Shown here: piece by piece, positions 44,388-53,759 of the stretch
Numbering within the stretch: the stretch's first letter is position 1
Layout: every line of letters starts with the position of its first letter
From: Xylophilus sp. GW821-FHT01B05
GTDB taxonomy: Bacteria > Pseudomonadota > Gammaproteobacteria > Burkholderiales > Burkholderiaceae_C
DNA length: 64,000 bases
NCBI GenBank assembly: GCA_038961845.1
Contig: CP152408.1
Location: 4,092,001 to 4,156,000 of the forward strand
Reading direction: 5' to 3'
Position numbers and translations under genes: made by a program
The notes under the pieces: model-generated
Told to the model about the DNA's origin: nothing
The model's database searches: none
The model's input: only the letters and a program-made list of their open reading frames with translations

Positions 44388-45755
44388 GTGGACACCGCTA
44401 CGCCTGCAACACCCTCCCCCGCACCCCAGACCGCGCCTGCGGCTGTTTCTTTTGCCCAGGCCTTTCGCTTCTGGCTCAAGCTGGGCTTCATCAGCTTTGG
44501 TGGGCCGGCCGGGCAGATTGCGATCATGCATGCCGAGCTGGTCGAGCGCCGCCGCTGGATCAGCGAGAAGCGCTTTCTGCACGCACTCAACTACTGCATG
44601 CTGCTGCCCGGGCCCGAGGCGCAACAACTGGCCACCTACATCGGCTGGCTGATGCACCGCACGCGCGGCGGCATCGTGGCGGGCGCGCTCTTCGTGCTGC
44701 CTTCGCTCTTCATCCTGGTTGCACTGTCGTGGGTCTATCTGCGCTTTGGCGATGTGCCCGCGGTGGCGGGCGCCTTCCACGGCATCAAGCCGGCCGTGAC
44801 GGCGCTGGTGCTGCAGGCGGCCTATCGCCTGGGCAGCCGGGCGCTGAAGAACCGCTGGATGTGGGGCATTGCGGCGGCGGCCTTCGTGGCCATCTTTGCG
44901 TTTGATGTGCCCTTTCCGATCATCGTGATCGCCGCCGCATTGGTGGGGTACTTTGGTGCGCGCTGGGCGCCGGGCGTGTTCACGCTGGGCGGTGGCCACG
45001 CCTCTGTCCAGGCTGGCTATGGCCCGGCGCTGATCGACGACGACACGCCAACGCCCGCGCATGCCAAGTGGTCGCGCGCCTTCATCGCCAAGGTGCTGCT
45101 GATAGGCGCGGCGCTGTGGCTGCTGGCCATGGCCGGGCTGGTCGCCAGCACGGGCCTGCATGGCACGCTGGCGCAGATGGGCCTGTTCTTCACCAAGGCC
45201 GCGCTGCTGACCTTTGGCGGCGCCTATGCGGTGCTGCCCTATGTCTACCAGGGCGCGGTCGAGCACTACCAGTGGCTGTCCGGGCCGCAGATGATGGACG
45301 GCCTGGCCCTGGGCGAGACCACGCCCGGCCCGCTCATCATGGTGGTGGCCTTCGTCGGTTTTGTGGGCGGCTGGCTGCAGCAGGTGCTGGGGCCGGGCGC
45401 CTTGTTCCTGGGGGGTGCACTGGCGGCCACGGTGGTGACCTTCTTCACCTTTCTGCCGTCCTTCGTCTTCATCCTGGCGGGAGGCCCGCTGATCGAGTCC
45501 ACGCACGGCAAGCTGGGCTTTACCGCGCCGCTGTCGGCCATCACGGCGGCCGTGGTCGGGGTGATCCTGAACCTGGCAATGTTCTTTGCGTACCACGTGC
45601 TGTGGCCCAGCGGCTTCGCGGGCCGCTTCGACCTGCTGTCGGCCGCCATCACGGTGGCGGCAGCGGTGGCCCTGCTGCGCTTCAAGGTGGGCGTGCTGCC
45701 CCTGCTGGGGGTCTGTGCGCTGGTCGGGCTGGCGGCTACGCTGCTGCCCGCGTAG
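44388..45755 (+). CDS. chrA: Chromate transporter ChrA (two-domain)
   Basis: A 455-residue inner-membrane chromate exporter of the long CHR family with two homologous halves. N-half FWLKLGFISFGGPAGQIAIMH and LLPGPEAQQLATYIGW; C-half LFFTKAALLTFGGAYAVLPYV and GETTPGPLIMVVAFVG. Around ten to twelve helices. The GTG at 44388 follows GGAG at eight bases; the upstream in-frame GTG at 44364 lies in the leader. Exports chromate by the family rule. No chrB is nearby. The 3' end overlaps the Nudix gene by 20 bp. Confidence 0.94.
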   Translation: MDTATPATPSPAPQTAPAAVSFAQAFRFWLKLGFISFGGPAGQIAIMHAELVERRRWISEKRFLHALNYCMLLPGPEAQQLATYIGWLMHRTRGGIVAGALFVLPSLFILVALSWVYLRFGDVPAVAGAFHGIKPAVTALVLQAAYRLGSRALKNRWMWGIAAAAFVAIFAFDVPFPIIVIAAALVGYFGARWAPGVFTLGGGHASVQAGYGPALIDDDTPTPAHAKWSRAFIAKVLLIGAALWLLAMAGLVASTGLHGTLAQMGLFFTKAALLTFGGAYAVLPYVYQGAVEHYQWLSGPQMMDGLALGETTPGPLIMVVAFVGFVGGWLQQVLGPGALFLGGALAATVVTFFTFLPSFVFILAGGPLIESTHGKLGFTAPLSAITAAVVGVILNLAMFFAYHVLWPSGFAGRFDLLSAAITVAAAVALLRFKVGVLPLLGVCALVGLAATLLPA

Positions 45756-46293
45756 CGCGCCGCTGCGCGGCCCATTTCTCTGCAAAGCGCCGCAGGTGCG
45801 GGTCGCTGCGCTCGAACGGAAGGGCGTCGCAGTGGAACCAGCGCACCGCGTGGAACTCATCCTGGTCAAACACCAGCGCCTGCTGCCGGCTGGCCTGCAC
45901 CACGTACCACAGCGACACATCCGTGTGCCCCGCGGTCAGGCCGACGGTGGTGGTGCAGGTGAGCATGAGCGGCGCCGCAACTGCCTGGGTGGTGGCCAGG
46001 CCCAGCTCTTCTTCGAACTCACGCAGCACCGTGCTGCGCGGATGCTCGCCCGGCTCGACATGGCCGCCGGTGGGCAGCCACAGTTGCGCGTTCTTGTGAT
46101 CGACCAGCAAGAGATGGTCGCCATCCACCACCACGAAGTAAGACACCAGATGCTTGGGCGGCGTGGCCGGCTTGGCGGTGCGGCACAGCTCGGCGCCGGA
46201 ATCGACCCAGGCCAGGGCATCGGCCAGGTGGGTCTGTTCCAGGAGGTCAAGGGGCTTGATCGCGCTTAGCTCGGCGCGTATGGCTTGTCGCAT
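45736..46293 (-). CDS. Nudix hydrolase
   Basis: A 185-residue protein with the Nudix box GHVEPGEHPRSTVLREFEEE followed by LG (GX5EX7REUXEEXGU complete), which cleaves nucleoside diphosphates linked to another moiety. A ~50-residue N-terminal segment precedes the domain (MRQAIRAELSAIKPLDLLEQ). The substrate is not predictable. Overlaps chrA tail to tail. Confidence 0.92.
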   Translation of the reverse strand: MRQAIRAELSAIKPLDLLEQTHLADALAWVDSGAELCRTAKPATPPKHLVSYFVVVDGDHLLLVDHKNAQLWLPTGGHVEPGEHPRSTVLREFEEELGLATTQAVAAPLMLTCTTTVGLTAGHTDVSLWYVVQASRQQALVFDQDEFHAVRWFHCDALPFERSDPHLRRFAEKWAAQRRATRAAA

Positions 46294-46317
46294 GGCATGC
46301 CTAGTCAGTCGTGTGGA

Positions 46318-47199
46318 TCAGGTGTTCTGATGGCCCAGGCGTTCCTGCAGGAACTCGATGAATCGCTGCGTCTTCGCCGGCAGCAGACGTGTTTCGGTCA
46401 GGGCGTAGACCGGTATCGACGTGGCCTGCCAGGCCGGCAGTATCCGGCGCAGGCGGCCGGCCGCGACATCCTCCGCGGCGATGTCCTCGGACAGCAGGAT
46501 CACGCCCAGATCCAGCGTCGCCAGGCGCCGGAACATGCCGACGCTGTTGACCTGGAACTTCCCGCCCACGTCAACTTCCACGGTCTCCGCACCTCGGTGC
46601 AGCGTCCATTTGCCAACCTTGGGAAAGCCCAGGCACTCGTGCTGCATCAGGTCCGTGGGGTGCGTGGGTTCGCCGGAGATATCCAGATAGCGCGGCGCGG
46701 CATAGGCATGCACCGACAGGCGCGCCAGCAGGCGCGCGATCAGGCTTGAGTCCGCCAGCTCGCCCATGCGGATAGCCACGTCAAAGGGCTCGGCGACCAG
46801 GTCCACCCGCCGGGGCGTGAGGTCGAAATCAAAGCTGATGCCGGGATAGCGGCGCGCGAACTCCGCGATCAGCGGGGCCATGTAAATCGTGGCGAAGTCC
46901 ACCGGCAGCGATGCGCGCAACACCCCGCTGGGCTGCGCCAGCATCTCGCCCAACTGCTCGTGCGCGATCCGCGCTTCATCCACGATGCGCCGGCAGCGCT
47001 CGTAGTAGAGCTGGCCGGCCTCCGTCAGCTCGACCTTGCGCGTCGTGCGGTGCAGAAGCCGCAGGCCAATGGCCTTCTCCAGCGCACTGATGCGCCTGGA
47101 CAAGGTGGAATTGGGCACGCCCGTGGCATCGGCCGCGCGGCGAAAGCTCCGCGTCTGGGCAACCTCCACAAACAAGGCCATGTCGTTCAGCAGTTCCAT
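46318..47199 (-). CDS. LysR family regulator of the divergent detoxification/efflux cluster
   Basis: A 293-residue regulator. N-terminal helix-turn-helix VEVAQTRSFRRAADATGVPNSTLSRRISALEKAIG, then a CrgA/DsdC-like effector domain (LRASLPVDFATIYMAPLI, RRVDLVAEPFDVAIRMGEL, LATLDLGVILLSED). The gene is divergent from the OYE gene across 110 bp, the typical layout for a LysR protein controlling the neighbouring operon. Ligand unknown. Confidence 0.93.
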   Translation of the reverse strand: MELLNDMALFVEVAQTRSFRRAADATGVPNSTLSRRISALEKAIGLRLLHRTTRKVELTEAGQLYYERCRRIVDEARIAHEQLGEMLAQPSGVLRASLPVDFATIYMAPLIAEFARRYPGISFDFDLTPRRVDLVAEPFDVAIRMGELADSSLIARLLARLSVHAYAAPRYLDISGEPTHPTDLMQHECLGFPKVGKWTLHRGAETVEVDVGGKFQVNSVGMFRRLATLDLGVILLSEDIAAEDVAAGRLRRILPAWQATSIPVYALTETRLLPAKTQRFIEFLQERLGHQNT

Positions 47200-47309
47200 T
47201 CTGATTGCGCCATTTTTGGACCAATGATTGCCATCCTACCGTCTTTATCTCCCTCGCGGATTAATCAAAGATACGTCCATCGCATTCACACCGCCAAGGA
47301 ATTCACCAT

Positions 47310-48383
47310 ATGAGCCCACTGCACACCCCCGTTCGCATCGGCCGCACCGTGGCGCCGAACCGCCTTGTCATGGCCCCCATGACCCGCTCGCGCGCCGACG
47401 CTGACGGCGTGGTCGGCGACATGACGGTCACCTACTATGCCCAGCGTTCCAGCGCCGGCCTGATCATTTCCGAAGGCGTATTCCCCTCTGCCATGGGCAA
47501 GGGCTACGTGCATACGCCCGGCATCGAAACCGGTGTGCAGGTTGCGGCCTGGAAGAAGGTGACCGACGCCGTGCACGCCCGGGGCGGCCGCATCTTCATG
47601 CAGGTGATGCACTGCGGCCGGGTCTCGCACCCCTCCTTGCTCGATGGCACCACGCCCGTGGCACCGTCGGCCATCAAGCCCGCAGGCCAGGCGTGGACGC
47701 CTGCCGGTCAGGTGGACTTCGTCACACCCCGCGAGCTGAGCCTGGCCGAGATCGCCGGCGTCATCGACGACTACCGCCAAGCCACCCGCCGTGCCATCGA
47801 GGCCGGTTTCGACGGCGTGGAACTGCATGCGGCCTCCGGCTACCTGCCCGAGCAGTTTCTGTCGTCGGGCAGCAACCAGCGGCAAGACCTGTACGGCGGC
47901 TCCGTCGAAGGCCGCGCGCGCTTTGTGCTGGACGTGCTGGATGCCATGGCCGCAGAGGCCGGCGCCGACCGTGTCGGCATCAAGATTTCGCCGGAGATGA
48001 ACTACAACAGCATCACGGATGCCGCGCCGCAAGAGACCTACACCTATCTGGTCGACCAATTGCGCGGTTGGGGCCTGGCCTATCTGCATGTGGCCCTGTT
48101 CGGCACGCCGAAGGTCGACTACCACGCACTGCTGCGCTCGCGCTTCGAAGGCGCCTACCTGATCGGCGGTGGCTTGACGCAAGACAGCGCCGAAGCCGCG
48201 CTGGCCGAAGGCCGGGCCGACGCCACGGTTTTTGGCGGCGCCTTCCTGGCCAACCCCGACCTGCCAGAGCGCTTCCGCCAAGGCGCCGCGCTCAACACGC
48301 CGGACCGCAGCACCTTCTTTGCACCGCCCACCGCCCAGGGATACATCGACTATCCGGCACTGGCCGCAGCGGTACCCGCCTGA
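47310..48383 (+). CDS. Old yellow enzyme family alkene reductase, first gene of the cluster
   Basis: A 357-residue FMN ene-reductase. NRLVMAPMTRSRADADGVVG, YYAQRSSAGLIISEGV, HCGRVSH, GGSVEGRAR, YLIGGGLT. The usual His/Asn pair motif reads VELHAASGYLPEQF: His is present but Asn is replaced by Ser, while the OYE at 28499 has HAAN. This may alter substrate choice. ATG at 47310 follows AAGGAATTC. The pirin gene follows 21 bp later. Confidence 0.93.
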   Translation: MSPLHTPVRIGRTVAPNRLVMAPMTRSRADADGVVGDMTVTYYAQRSSAGLIISEGVFPSAMGKGYVHTPGIETGVQVAAWKKVTDAVHARGGRIFMQVMHCGRVSHPSLLDGTTPVAPSAIKPAGQAWTPAGQVDFVTPRELSLAEIAGVIDDYRQATRRAIEAGFDGVELHAASGYLPEQFLSSGSNQRQDLYGGSVEGRARFVLDVLDAMAAEAGADRVGIKISPEMNYNSITDAAPQETYTYLVDQLRGWGLAYLHVALFGTPKVDYHALLRSRFEGAYLIGGGLTQDSAEAALAEGRADATVFGGAFLANPDLPERFRQGAALNTPDRSTFFAPPTAQGYIDYPALAAAVPA

Positions 48384-48404
48384 GACGACAAGGAGCAAAC
48401 GGCC

Positions 48405-49229
48405 ATGACCACCATCGCCCGCATGCAACGCGCCAACCGAGGGAGCCACTTCCGGGCCTACAGCCTGCATGGCTCCGACCCGGCGCAGCTCGACCCTTTC
48501 CTGGGGATTGACCACGCCTGGATGAGCGCCCCCACTTTTCCGCCGCACCCGCACGCCGGCTTCTCGGCCGTGACCTACCTGTTCCTGGATTCGGAGACCG
48601 GCATTGCCAACCGCGACTCGCAAGGCAACCACAGGCTGATCGAGCCGGGCGGCCTGCACTGGACCGCCGCCGGCCGTGGCGTGGTCCATGAAGAGAACCC
48701 GGCAGTGCTGGGGAGCACCGTGCATCTGCTGCAGATCTTCGTCAACCTGCCGCGCGACCGGCAAGAAGCAGCGCCCTTTGCGCTCAGCCTGGCCCCACAG
48801 GACGTGCCGGTGGTGCAGGGCCCCGGCGCACGGGTGCGCATTCCCTTCGGCAGCTTTGGTGGCGTGCGCTCCCCGCTGACGCTGCCAACCGATGTCACCT
48901 TGCTGGACATCTCGCTGGACGCCGGAGCGACCCTGGCGCTGCCCCTGGCTGCCGGCCAGAAGGCCCTGGTCATGCCGATCCTCGGCAACGCAGAAATCGA
49001 TGGCGAAAGCTTCGGCCTTGACGATCTCAGTGCCCCCATTCTTGTGGCGACGACAGAGGCCGTGACGCACACGCTCGCGGCCCCGGCCGGCGGCACCAAG
49101 CTCGCCGTGTTCATCGGCGAGCCACTGCGCCAACCCGTGCTGTCGAACGGCCCCATGGCCTTCGCAAGCCGCCAGGGCCTGATCGCGGCCAGCGCCGCCT
49201 ACCAACGTGGCGATTTTGGAAAGCTGTAG
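48405..49229 (+). CDS. Pirin family protein
   Basis: A 274-residue double-cupin protein. Metal ligands in HPHAGFSAVTYL (two His) and AGRGVVHEE (His, Glu); G(L/I)HWTAAGRG is the pirin signature. Bacterial pirins can act as quercetinase-type dioxygenases or regulate other enzymes (family knowledge). ATG at 48405 after AAGGAGCAA. Its place between an ene-reductase and an isochorismatase-like hydrolase fits a role with aromatic or quinone compounds. Confidence 0.92.
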   Translation: MTTIARMQRANRGSHFRAYSLHGSDPAQLDPFLGIDHAWMSAPTFPPHPHAGFSAVTYLFLDSETGIANRDSQGNHRLIEPGGLHWTAAGRGVVHEENPAVLGSTVHLLQIFVNLPRDRQEAAPFALSLAPQDVPVVQGPGARVRIPFGSFGGVRSPLTLPTDVTLLDISLDAGATLALPLAAGQKALVMPILGNAEIDGESFGLDDLSAPILVATTEAVTHTLAAPAGGTKLAVFIGEPLRQPVLSNGPMAFASRQGLIAASAAYQRGDFGKL

Positions 49230-49283
49230 CCAATCGCCGCCCACCCGGGGCATATGCCCCATTTACTTCCCAGGAGATCCATC

Positions 49284-49889
49284 ATGAAAGTTGAACGATT
49301 CACCGCTGAAAACTCTGCCTTGCTGCTGATCGATCACCAGGTCGGCACCATGCAGCTGATCAAGAACATCGACAAGGAGCTTGCCGCCAAGCAGTCGATC
49401 GCGCTGGCCAAGATGGCCAAGATCCTCAATCTGCCGGTCGTGATCACGTCCAGCCAGGAAGACAACGCCCAGGGCCCGATCCTTCCAGAGATCGCCAAGA
49501 TCCTGCCCGAAGCGCATGCGGCGCGGGTCAAGCGTCCCGGCGTGGTCAATGCCTGGGCCTATGCCGACTTCCGCAACGCCGTGCTCGCCACCGGGCGCAA
49601 GAACCTGATCATGGCCGGCGTCACCACCGATGTCTGCCTGATCTTCCCGTCCATCGACGCCGCGCTCGAAGGCTTCAACGTGCAGGCCGTGATGGATGCC
49701 TCCGGATCGCCCAGCGATCTTTCCGAAGAACTCTCCCGCCAGCGCATGCATGACGCGGGCGTCGTGCTCACCGCCACCAACACGCTGATGGCAGAGATCG
49801 CGCAGGACTGGTCCACGCCGAACGGGCAGCAGTTGATCACCTTGTTGTTCACCGACGTCTTCCCGGCCCTGGGCGCTGGCATCGCCTAA
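49284..49889 (+). CDS. Isochorismatase-like cysteine hydrolase
   Basis: A 201-residue cysteine hydrolase (YcaC/nicotinamidase-like). Catalytic triad by position: Asp17 (LLLIDHQVG), Lys83 (VKRPGV), Cys118 (GVTTDVCLIF). ATG at 49284 follows AGGAGATCC. YcaC-type relatives hydrolyse amides; the substrate is unknown. Same strand as pirin, 54 bp later. Confidence 0.92.
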   Translation: MKVERFTAENSALLLIDHQVGTMQLIKNIDKELAAKQSIALAKMAKILNLPVVITSSQEDNAQGPILPEIAKILPEAHAARVKRPGVVNAWAYADFRNAVLATGRKNLIMAGVTTDVCLIFPSIDAALEGFNVQAVMDASGSPSDLSEELSRQRMHDAGVVLTATNTLMAEIAQDWSTPNGQQLITLLFTDVFPALGAGIA

Positions 49890-50057
49890 GCCACTCCGGC
49901 TGCAACCGCAGCCGTGAGAAACGCCTTGCCGCCGACTCTGTGACTGCGCTGCGCAGCCGCCGGCGGCATGCCCCGGATTTGACCTCAGCCACAAAGGACA
50001 AGCTTCGTGCCGCCGCTGCCTACCCCACGCCCCGCCCCACGCGCGCCAGAGGCGCCC

Positions 50058-50555
50058 ATGGAGCATGTTCAGTTGCAGGAGCTGGCGAGCCGGCTCCAGA
50101 AGATCGAAGACGAACTGGCCATCCGCAATCTCGCGGCCCGCTTTACCGATGCCGTCAACGAGCGCGATACCGCCGCCTTTCGGGAGCTGTGGACTGACGA
50201 TGCAGTGTGGGAGATAGGCCAGCCCTTCCCATCCAGTGCCCATGGCATCGAGGCCATTGTCGAGATGCTGACGCGCCTGCTTGCGCCCAAGCCCCTGTTC
50301 ATCCAGTTGACGCACTCAGGGGTGGTCTCGTTCACCGGAGAAAGCAGCGCTTGCGCCCGCTTCGCGGAGCGCGAGCGAGGCAAGGGCGAGCAGGACTACT
50401 ACGAGAACCTGGCGATCTACCGCGACGAGTTGGTCAAGCAATCCAACGGTTGGCGGTTCAAGCGCCGCAGCTACGAATACCGGTTCCTCGACACCTCTGC
50501 CTTCACGGGTACCGGGTTTCCGGTCGATCATTCAAAGGAGCTGGCAAATGACTGA
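50058..50555 (+). CDS. SnoaL/NTF2-like protein
   Basis: 165 residues with the NTF2-like pattern: helix LEELAIRNLAARF-type (ELAIRNLAARFTDAVNERD), FRELWTDDAVWEIG, then beta strands ending GWRFKRRSYEYRFLD. Such SnoaL-4-type proteins are small hydrolase, isomerase or hydroxylase-like barrels. ATG at 50058 follows GAGG; a GTG at 50007 after AAAGGA would add 17 Pro-rich residues. The stop overlaps the DoxX start by 8 bp. Confidence 0.85.
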   Translation: MEHVQLQELASRLQKIEDELAIRNLAARFTDAVNERDTAAFRELWTDDAVWEIGQPFPSSAHGIEAIVEMLTRLLAPKPLFIQLTHSGVVSFTGESSACARFAERERGKGEQDYYENLAIYRDELVKQSNGWRFKRRSYEYRFLDTSAFTGTGFPVDHSKELAND

Positions 50556-50952
50556 TACCCGGGATCTATGCCTGCTGGCTGCCCGCGTCATGCTGGCTGC
50601 GCTGTTTGTCACCAGTGCGCTGGACAAGTTCCGGCTTGAGCCTGCCGAGCTGCAGCAGATTGCCTCCTTGCACCTGCCTGCGCCGGCATTCTTCGCGGTG
50701 CTGGTCGGCATATTTGAAATGGTGGGCGCTGCCTCGCTGGTGCTGGGCGCCTATGCGCGGATTTCCGCCATGGCCCTGGCCCTGTTCATCGCCTTTGTCA
50801 CGCTTTGCTTCCTGCAGTTCTGGTCCTTTGAGGGACCGGCAGAGATGCGTGCCATGTTGAAAAACGTCTTCTTCGGCAACATCGCCTTGACAGGCGGCCT
50901 GCTCTACCTCGCCGTGTGCGGCCCCGGCAGGTTCGCCTTTGTGGACCTTTAG
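50548..50952 (+). CDS. DoxX family membrane protein
   Basis: A 134-residue protein with four helices (LLAARVMLAALFVTSALDKF, FFAVLVGIFEMVGAASLVLG, MALALFIAFVTLCFLQFW, NIALTGGLLYLAV), the DoxX pattern with RxxLAxLFxxSxLxKF-like start. Translationally coupled to the SnoaL-like gene. A second DoxX is at 43138. Confidence 0.9.
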   Translation: MTDTRDLCLLAARVMLAALFVTSALDKFRLEPAELQQIASLHLPAPAFFAVLVGIFEMVGAASLVLGAYARISAMALALFIAFVTLCFLQFWSFEGPAEMRAMLKNVFFGNIALTGGLLYLAVCGPGRFAFVDL

Positions 50953-51026
50953 AACGGCTGAGCAGGCTGCTGCGGCAGCTTGGCCCCCGTGATCGACCTT
51001 TCACCTCCCCAGACAGCACTGGCCCC

Positions 51027-52517
51027 ATGAAAACCCCGCCACCGTATCCCAGGCGCGCCATGCGCCGCCCATCGCAAGGCCTGCCTCTGGCGGCACTGGC
51101 CCTGGCCGGCGCCCTGGTGCTGGCTGGCTGCTCCCACGGGAACATCAGGCCTTCGTCCATGCTCGGCGATCCAGCCGCGCTGGCGGCACAGGATGCGCTG
51201 GGCGGCATCCAGGTGTCTGACGCCCACTGGCCTGAAGAAAAGTGGTGGAAGTCGTTCGGTGACAAGCAACTGGACCTGCTGGTGGACGAGGCGCTGGCAG
51301 ACAGCCCGGGCCTGCGCGCAGCCGCCGCGCGTGTGCGCCAGGCAGAAGCGTTGCAAGGCCTGGCCCAGGCGCAGCAGATGCCCCACCTGGACGCCAACAT
51401 GGCCAGCACGCGCCAGCGCTTCAGTGCGAATGGCACCACACCGCATCCGGTTGCCGGCACCTGGCAGACGGTGAACCAGGGCACGCTCAATCTGGGCTAC
51501 GAGCTGGACTTCTGGGGCAAGAACCAGGCGGCCGTCGACGCGGCACTGGGCCGCCTGAAGGCGATGGAGGTTGACCGGTACGCGGCCCGGCTCATGCTGT
51601 CATCGGCCATCGTCCAGGCCTGCATCGAGTTGCAGCAAGGCGGCGAGCAGCTTGCGATCGAGCAGCAGATGCTCAAGCAGCAGGAGCAGATCCTCTCGCT
51701 CACGCACCGGCGCTTCGAGGCCGAGCTGGACTCCCAGATCGACATCAAGCAGGCACAGGCCTCCATCCCCGCCACCCGCGCCAGGATTGCCGCCCTGGGC
51801 GAAGCCATGGAGCTGAGCCGCAACAAGCTCGCGGCCTTGCTGGGCAAGGGGCCCGACCGTGGGCGTGCCATCGGCACGCCACAACTCAAGCGCCCCGACA
51901 CGGTGAGCATTCCCAGCCTGCTGCCGGCAGAGCTGCTGGGCCACCGCCCGGATGTGGTGGCACAGCGCTGGCGCGTGGAGGCGGCCAGCCACGACATCGA
52001 AGGGGCGAAGGCGCGCTTCTATCCCAACGTCAACCTGTCAGCCTTTGTGGGCTTCCAAAGCCTTGGCTTCGATGTGTTCGCCGACGGCAGCAGCCGCATC
52101 CTGGGCGCGGGGCCGGCGATCAGCCTGCCCATCTTCGACGGTGGGAGGCTGCGTGCCAACCTGGCGGCGCAGGACGCCACCTATGACATCGCGGTAGAGG
52201 ACTACAACCAGACGCTGGTCAATGCCCTGCGCGACATCTCGGACCAGCTCTCGTCGATCCGCTGGCTGCGTGAACAGATCGAGCAGCAGCGGGACGCGGT
52301 CCAGACCTCGAATGACGCCGCAGGGCTGGTCCACAAGCGCTATGCCGCGGGATTGGCCACCTACATCCAGGTGCTTGCCACGCAAACCAATGCACTCGCG
52401 CAGCAGCGCCAGTTGGTCCAACTGCAATCCCGCGGCCTTGCGCTGGAGGCCAACCTCAGCCGCGCCCTGGGCGGCGGCTATGTCCCGGAGCCGCCCCGCA
52501 ACGGCAGCCACGAATAA
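51027..52517 (+). CDS. Outer-membrane efflux lipoprotein (OprM/NodT family)
   Basis: A 496-residue trimeric outer-membrane channel subunit. Lipobox LVLAGCS near residue 32, then two OEP repeats: LVDEALADSPGLRAAAARV, NLGYELDFWGKNQAA (family signature), LLGHRPDVVAQRW, PIFDGGRLRANL. It pairs with the following adaptor and MFS pump in one operon. ATG 51027 is used; 51060 is possible. Confidence 0.93.
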   Translation: MKTPPPYPRRAMRRPSQGLPLAALALAGALVLAGCSHGNIRPSSMLGDPAALAAQDALGGIQVSDAHWPEEKWWKSFGDKQLDLLVDEALADSPGLRAAAARVRQAEALQGLAQAQQMPHLDANMASTRQRFSANGTTPHPVAGTWQTVNQGTLNLGYELDFWGKNQAAVDAALGRLKAMEVDRYAARLMLSSAIVQACIELQQGGEQLAIEQQMLKQQEQILSLTHRRFEAELDSQIDIKQAQASIPATRARIAALGEAMELSRNKLAALLGKGPDRGRAIGTPQLKRPDTVSIPSLLPAELLGHRPDVVAQRWRVEAASHDIEGAKARFYPNVNLSAFVGFQSLGFDVFADGSSRILGAGPAISLPIFDGGRLRANLAAQDATYDIAVEDYNQTLVNALRDISDQLSSIRWLREQIEQQRDAVQTSNDAAGLVHKRYAAGLATYIQVLATQTNALAQQRQLVQLQSRGLALEANLSRALGGGYVPEPPRNGSHE

Positions 52518-52530
52518 GGAGTCCACAAGA

Positions 52531-53751
52531 ATGAGTCAAAGTGCCCAGCCCCAACAAACACAGCCCCCGTCCAGTCCGGCAGGCGGCGCTGGCGGCAACA
52601 AGACGCCCGTGCCGCTTCGGGCACGCGACCAGGTGCTGACGGCCATCGTCCTGATCCTCCTGGTCGCAGGAATTGCGTGGTACGCCATGCCGAGCGATAC
52701 CGAGCACACCGAGGACGCCTACGTGGATGGCAACGTCGTGCAGGTGACGTCGCAGATCGCCGGCACCGTGACGGCCTTCATGGCAGACAACACCGATCAC
52801 GTCATGGCCGGCGCACCGCTCGTCACGCTGAACCCGGTGGACCAGGAAGTCCAGTTCGAGCGCGCCCAGACGGCCCTGGCCAAGGCCACGCGGATGGCCA
52901 GGACGCAGTACTCGCAAGTCCAGCAGTTGCGGGCCGAAGTGGCGCAACGCCAGAACGATGTGCAGAAAGCCAGGACCGACCTGGACCGGCGCGCCAGGCT
53001 CGCCTCCAGCGGCGCCGTTTCGCGCGAGGAGATCAGCCATGCCGAAGACCTGCTGAAGAACGCCCAGGCCGCCCTGACCGCAGTGAACCAATCGCTGGCA
53101 CAACGCCGCGCCATGGTCGATGGCACCAGCCTGCGGACGCATCCCGATGTGCTGGCCGCCGCCACCAACCTGCGCGATGCGTACATCGCGCGGGCGCGCA
53201 CCTCCATTCTTTCCCCCGTCGAGGGCAGCGTCACCAAGCGCAGCGTGCAACTGGGCCAGCGCATCAATGCGGGTGTGGCGCTGATGTCCGTCGTCCCATT
53301 GGACGAGCTGTGGGTCAATGCCAATTTCAAGGAGTCGCAGCTGGCGCATCTGCGCATCGGCCAGCCGGCCGAGCTGACGGCCGAGGTCTATGGCCGCGAC
53401 GTGGTCTACCACGGCAAGATCCTGGGCCTGGATGCCGGCACCGGCAGCGCCTTTGCGCTGCTGCCGGCCCAGAACGCGACGGGCAACTGGATCAAGGTGA
53501 CGCAGCGCGTGCCGGTGCGGATTGCGCTGGACCCCAAGGAGGTCGCCCAGCAACCCTTGCGCGTCGGGCTGTCGATGCGCGTGTCGGTGGATACCGCCCG
53601 CCGCGACGGAGAAATGATCCGCACCGATGTCGCACCGAATTTCGCCTACAAGACCCAGGTCTACGACCATGAGTTGCGAGACGCCGATGCCATCGTGGAA
53701 GCCGTCATCCACGCCAACGAAGGCGGCTCGCGTACAGCGCAAGAGAAATAG
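52531..53751 (+). CDS. EmrA/HlyD-type membrane fusion protein
   Basis: A 406-residue adaptor. Cytoplasmic N-terminus, one transmembrane helix (~37-53, ILILLVAGIAWYA), barrel-sandwich start EDAYVDGNVVQVTSQIAGTV, long alpha hairpin, ARTSILSPVEGSVTKRSVQLGQRI return half. ATG 52531 follows AAGGAG, 13 bp after the OprM-type stop. It couples the MFS pump to the outer-membrane channel. Confidence 0.93.
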   Translation: MSQSAQPQQTQPPSSPAGGAGGNKTPVPLRARDQVLTAIVLILLVAGIAWYAMPSDTEHTEDAYVDGNVVQVTSQIAGTVTAFMADNTDHVMAGAPLVTLNPVDQEVQFERAQTALAKATRMARTQYSQVQQLRAEVAQRQNDVQKARTDLDRRARLASSGAVSREEISHAEDLLKNAQAALTAVNQSLAQRRAMVDGTSLRTHPDVLAAATNLRDAYIARARTSILSPVEGSVTKRSVQLGQRINAGVALMSVVPLDELWVNANFKESQLAHLRIGQPAELTAEVYGRDVVYHGKILGLDAGTGSAFALLPAQNATGNWIKVTQRVPVRIALDPKEVAQQPLRVGLSMRVSVDTARRDGEMIRTDVAPNFAYKTQVYDHELRDADAIVEAVIHANEGGSRTAQEK

Positions 53752-53759
53752 GCACGCCC

